Shown: piece by piece, positions 63,779 to 64,000 of the stretch
Layout: each line of letters starts with the position of its first letter
Numbering within the stretch: the first letter of the stretch is position 1
Source: Flavicella sediminum
GTDB taxonomy: Bacteria; Bacteroidota; Bacteroidia; Flavobacteriales; Flavobacteriaceae
DNA: 64,000 bases
Direction: 5' to 3'
NCBI RefSeq assembly: GCF_006381105.1
Contig: NZ_VDET01000002.1
Location: forward strand, 837,546 to 901,545
The notes under the pieces: generated by a model
Seen by the model: only the letters and a program-made list of their open reading frames with translations
Told to the model about the DNA's origin: nothing
Database searches by the model: none
Program-made: the position numbers and the translations under genes

Positions 63779-64000
63779 GTTCTTTTTTGAATAGCTTCAG
63801 TAGAAAATTCTAAACAAATTTCTGCTGAAGTTTCCAAAGCTTTGCTATGATTGAAAAAAATTGTTTGCTTGTTGTACAGTGCTTCCACCAAAAACAAACC
63901 TTCTTTAAAAAAAGAATGCTTCACTACTGCTTTTATCGCTGATTTTTCAACACATTTAATTTCATCAGGATACAGTAAAATTTTATTTTCTAGCTTCGGG
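63775..64000 (-). CDS. C-terminal part of an unidentified protein (cut by right edge)
   Basis: An open minus-strand frame of 74 codons plus stop enters from beyond the window and ends at TAA 63775-63777, overlapping the convergent stop by four bases. The visible residues include LENKILLYPDEIKCVEKS, AVVKHSFFKEGLFLVEA and ETSAEICLEF. The 'YPDEIK...' opening and beta pattern recall the TOBE-like tail of an ABC-transporter ATPase, but this is weak. The start and main domain lie outside the window. Confidence 0.55.
   Translation of the reverse strand, partial: PKLENKILLYPDEIKCVEKSAIKAVVKHSFFKEGLFLVEALYNKQTIFFNHSKALETSAEICLEFSTEAIQKRT

Noticed and set aside
1-64000. CRISPR arrays, insertion sequences, prophage genes, tRNA or rRNA genes
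   Set aside because: I looked for repeat-spacer patterns, transposase motifs, integrases and tRNA-like cloverleaves and saw none I could support.

Overview
The window looks like chromosome of a marine, alga-degrading Flavobacteriaceae (Bacteroidota). The DNA is AT-rich. Promoter-like sequences fit the Bacteroidota TTTG / TAnnTTTG pattern, genes lack strong Shine-Dalgarno sequences, many secreted proteins start with a lipobox, and typical flavobacterial families are present (hybrid two-component regulator, DUF5689, DUF6427, DUF6341, GH3-like protein). The genus cannot be fixed from the sequence alone.

Region 1 (1-38476, all minus strand) is most of a large polysaccharide-utilisation locus for a sulfated galactan. 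It holds three GH2 enzymes (one cut by the left edge), a GH27 alpha-galactosidase, a GH82-type iota-carrageenase-like beta-helix lipoprotein, a clan GH-A glycosidase, a five-bladed-propeller glycosidase-like protein, an alpha/beta-hydrolase esterase and six S1 sulfatases. It also has a FucP-type sugar permease and a one-protein hybrid sensor/regulator (HTCS). No SusC/SusD pair lies inside the window. The GH82 signature points to iota-type carrageenan or a hybrid galactan. Inside the locus, directly downstream of the HTCS, sits an unusual redox block: a DUF1592-type multi-cytochrome membrane protein, a Tat-exported DUF1552 protein, the permease, a di-heme peroxidase-like cytochrome and a PQQ-type beta-propeller lipoprotein. 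A 22-bp-spaced direct repeat lies between the HTCS and this block. The two enzyme arms are separated by a short accessory patch (22773-24062) with a small membrane protein, a gene broken by one stop codon and a dispersed-repeat-like element.

Region 2 (38597-45231) carries a small TonB-C-like secreted protein with a strong terminator. Next comes a divergent module for extracellular nucleic acid or phosphoester use: a TonB-dependent receptor and a DUF5689/lamin-tail lipoprotein on minus, and a secreted DNase I-like nuclease/phosphatase on plus.

Region 3 (45369-51497) is amino-acid metabolism: proB-proA (glutamate to proline), a terminator, alanine dehydrogenase, then rocD-rocF (arginine to ornithine to glutamate semialdehyde).

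Region 4 (51500-64000) is housekeeping: recJ, OsmC, MOSC, a GH3-like protein, an M23 peptidase with a recent 192-bp internal tandem duplication, nadD, gmk, yicC, an EamA transporter, the DUF6427/DUF6341 divergent pair, trmB with a TTG start, a candidate stand-alone structured RNA with its own terminator, and an AstE/AspA-like M14 protein. The C-terminus of an unidentified protein runs off the right edge.

In the galactan locus the likely flow is: surface lipoprotein GH82 cuts the polymer; sulfatases and exo-glycosidases trim the oligosaccharides in the periplasm; the FucP-type permease imports monosaccharides; the HTCS senses an intermediate. The redox block may oxidise a sugar or an intermediate in the periplasm, which is the most novel aspect and is unproven.
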